From NCBI GenBank assembly GCA_018897535.1, contig JAHIKO010000018.1, positions 1 through 6,388 of the forward strand: a stretch of 6,388 nucleotides of DNA, in the 5' to 3' direction. Source of the stretch: Candidatus Dependentiae bacterium. Lineage in GTDB: Bacteria > Babelota > Babeliae > Babelales > UASB340. Position numbers and translations under genes: made by a program. This document shows positions 6,121 through 6,388 of the stretch, in pieces. How positions within the stretch are numbered: the stretch's first letter is position 1; each line of letters opens with the position of its first letter. The notes below the pieces were generated by a model. The model was not told the origin of the DNA and made no database searches. It saw only the letters and a list, made by a program, of their open reading frames with translations.

Positions 6121-6388
6121 AACAAATCTTTTTGCCCGAATTTTTTAAAAATAAGCGAATATACTCCCAAACAATAGTAAGTTATTATTTGGAAGAAAAA
6201 AAAGTAAGTGCTGTAAAAGTTTTGGCAACAAGAACTCAAACTATTATTAAAAAAGCCGATACAAAAAATTTTAATTTAAATAATAAAAAAGAACACAAAG
6301 ATGAAATTATAAATGCCATAAAAGAAATTTCTTCCTCTTTTGGCAATTATGATCAAGCATTCATATCCATACCAACAGGAATTGTAAT
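6114..6388 (+). CDS. GspL/PilM-like secretion platform protein, N-terminal part (3'-truncated by the window)
   Basis: Only the first 91 residues are present and the frame stays open to the window end. It overlaps gspD by 7 nt with a good ribosome site. The pattern suits the actin-like fold of PilM/GspL: an initial Y-Y-L-E-E-K-K-V-S-A-V-K-V strand pair (about 24-36), a helix (about 61-77, K-D-E-I-I-N-A-I-K-E-I) and the strand Q-A-F-I-S-I-P-T-G (81-89), which resembles the V-x-V-S-(I/L)-P phosphate-loop region of these proteins. In T2SS, GspL binds the GspE ATPase at the inner membrane; PilM plays the same part in type IV pili. Which it is depends on the missing C-terminus (a membrane anchor plus periplasmic domain indicates GspL). 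Assignment rests mostly on position after gspD and a short pattern. Confidence 0.6.
   Translation, partial: MLKQIFLPEFFKNKRIYSQTIVSYYLEEKKVSAVKVLATRTQTIIKKADTKNFNLNNKKEHKDEIINAIKEISSSFGNYDQAFISIPTGIV

Overview
This AT-rich window (roughly 30 % GC by eye) comes from a diderm (outer-membrane) bacterium. It holds six genes, all on the + strand and tightly packed: the 3' part of an MlaE-type lipid-transport permease, its ATPase MlaF, an NtrX-like response regulator, and the start of a type II secretion (T2SS) gene cluster (GspC-like, GspD secretin, and the beginning of a GspL/PilM-like protein). The low GC, small gaps and degraded regulator suggest a streamlined, possibly host-associated lineage. 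Candidatus Dependentiae (TM6/Babeliales) is one plausible source. An alphaproteobacterium-like source is suggested by the NtrX features and the GC-rich palindrome, but a T2SS is not expected in Rickettsiales. Taxonomy is inference and not settled here.

Layout: positions 1-1200 encode MlaE (5' end outside the window) and MlaF, the inner-membrane engine of an MCE-type phospholipid transporter. One base after mlaF comes the regulator (1202-2557). It has an intact phosphoacceptor REC domain and a Fis-like DNA-binding end. Its central AAA+ domain keeps the Walker A loop but has lost the GAFTGA loop, the Walker B acidic pair, both arginine fingers and the sensor II arginine. A GC-rich palindromic repeat of about 48 bp sits in frame exactly where the GAFTGA region should be. 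The spacing suggests these three genes are co-transcribed.

A 101-bp gap (2558-2658) is the only sizeable non-coding stretch. It carries a promoter-like TTGACA element and an inverted repeat overlapping the likely -10, then a ribosome binding site. Downstream, gspC-like (2659-3780), gspD (3805-6120) and a gspL/pilM-like gene (from 6114, overlapping gspD by 7 nt and cut by the window end) form a second operon. GspC would link the inner-membrane platform to the GspD outer-membrane channel, and the GspL/PilM-like protein would belong to the cytoplasmic and inner-membrane platform.

The most unusual items are the catalytically dead NtrX-like AAA+ domain and the repeat element built into its reading frame. 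No wholly new system is evident; most of the window is recognisable envelope machinery.
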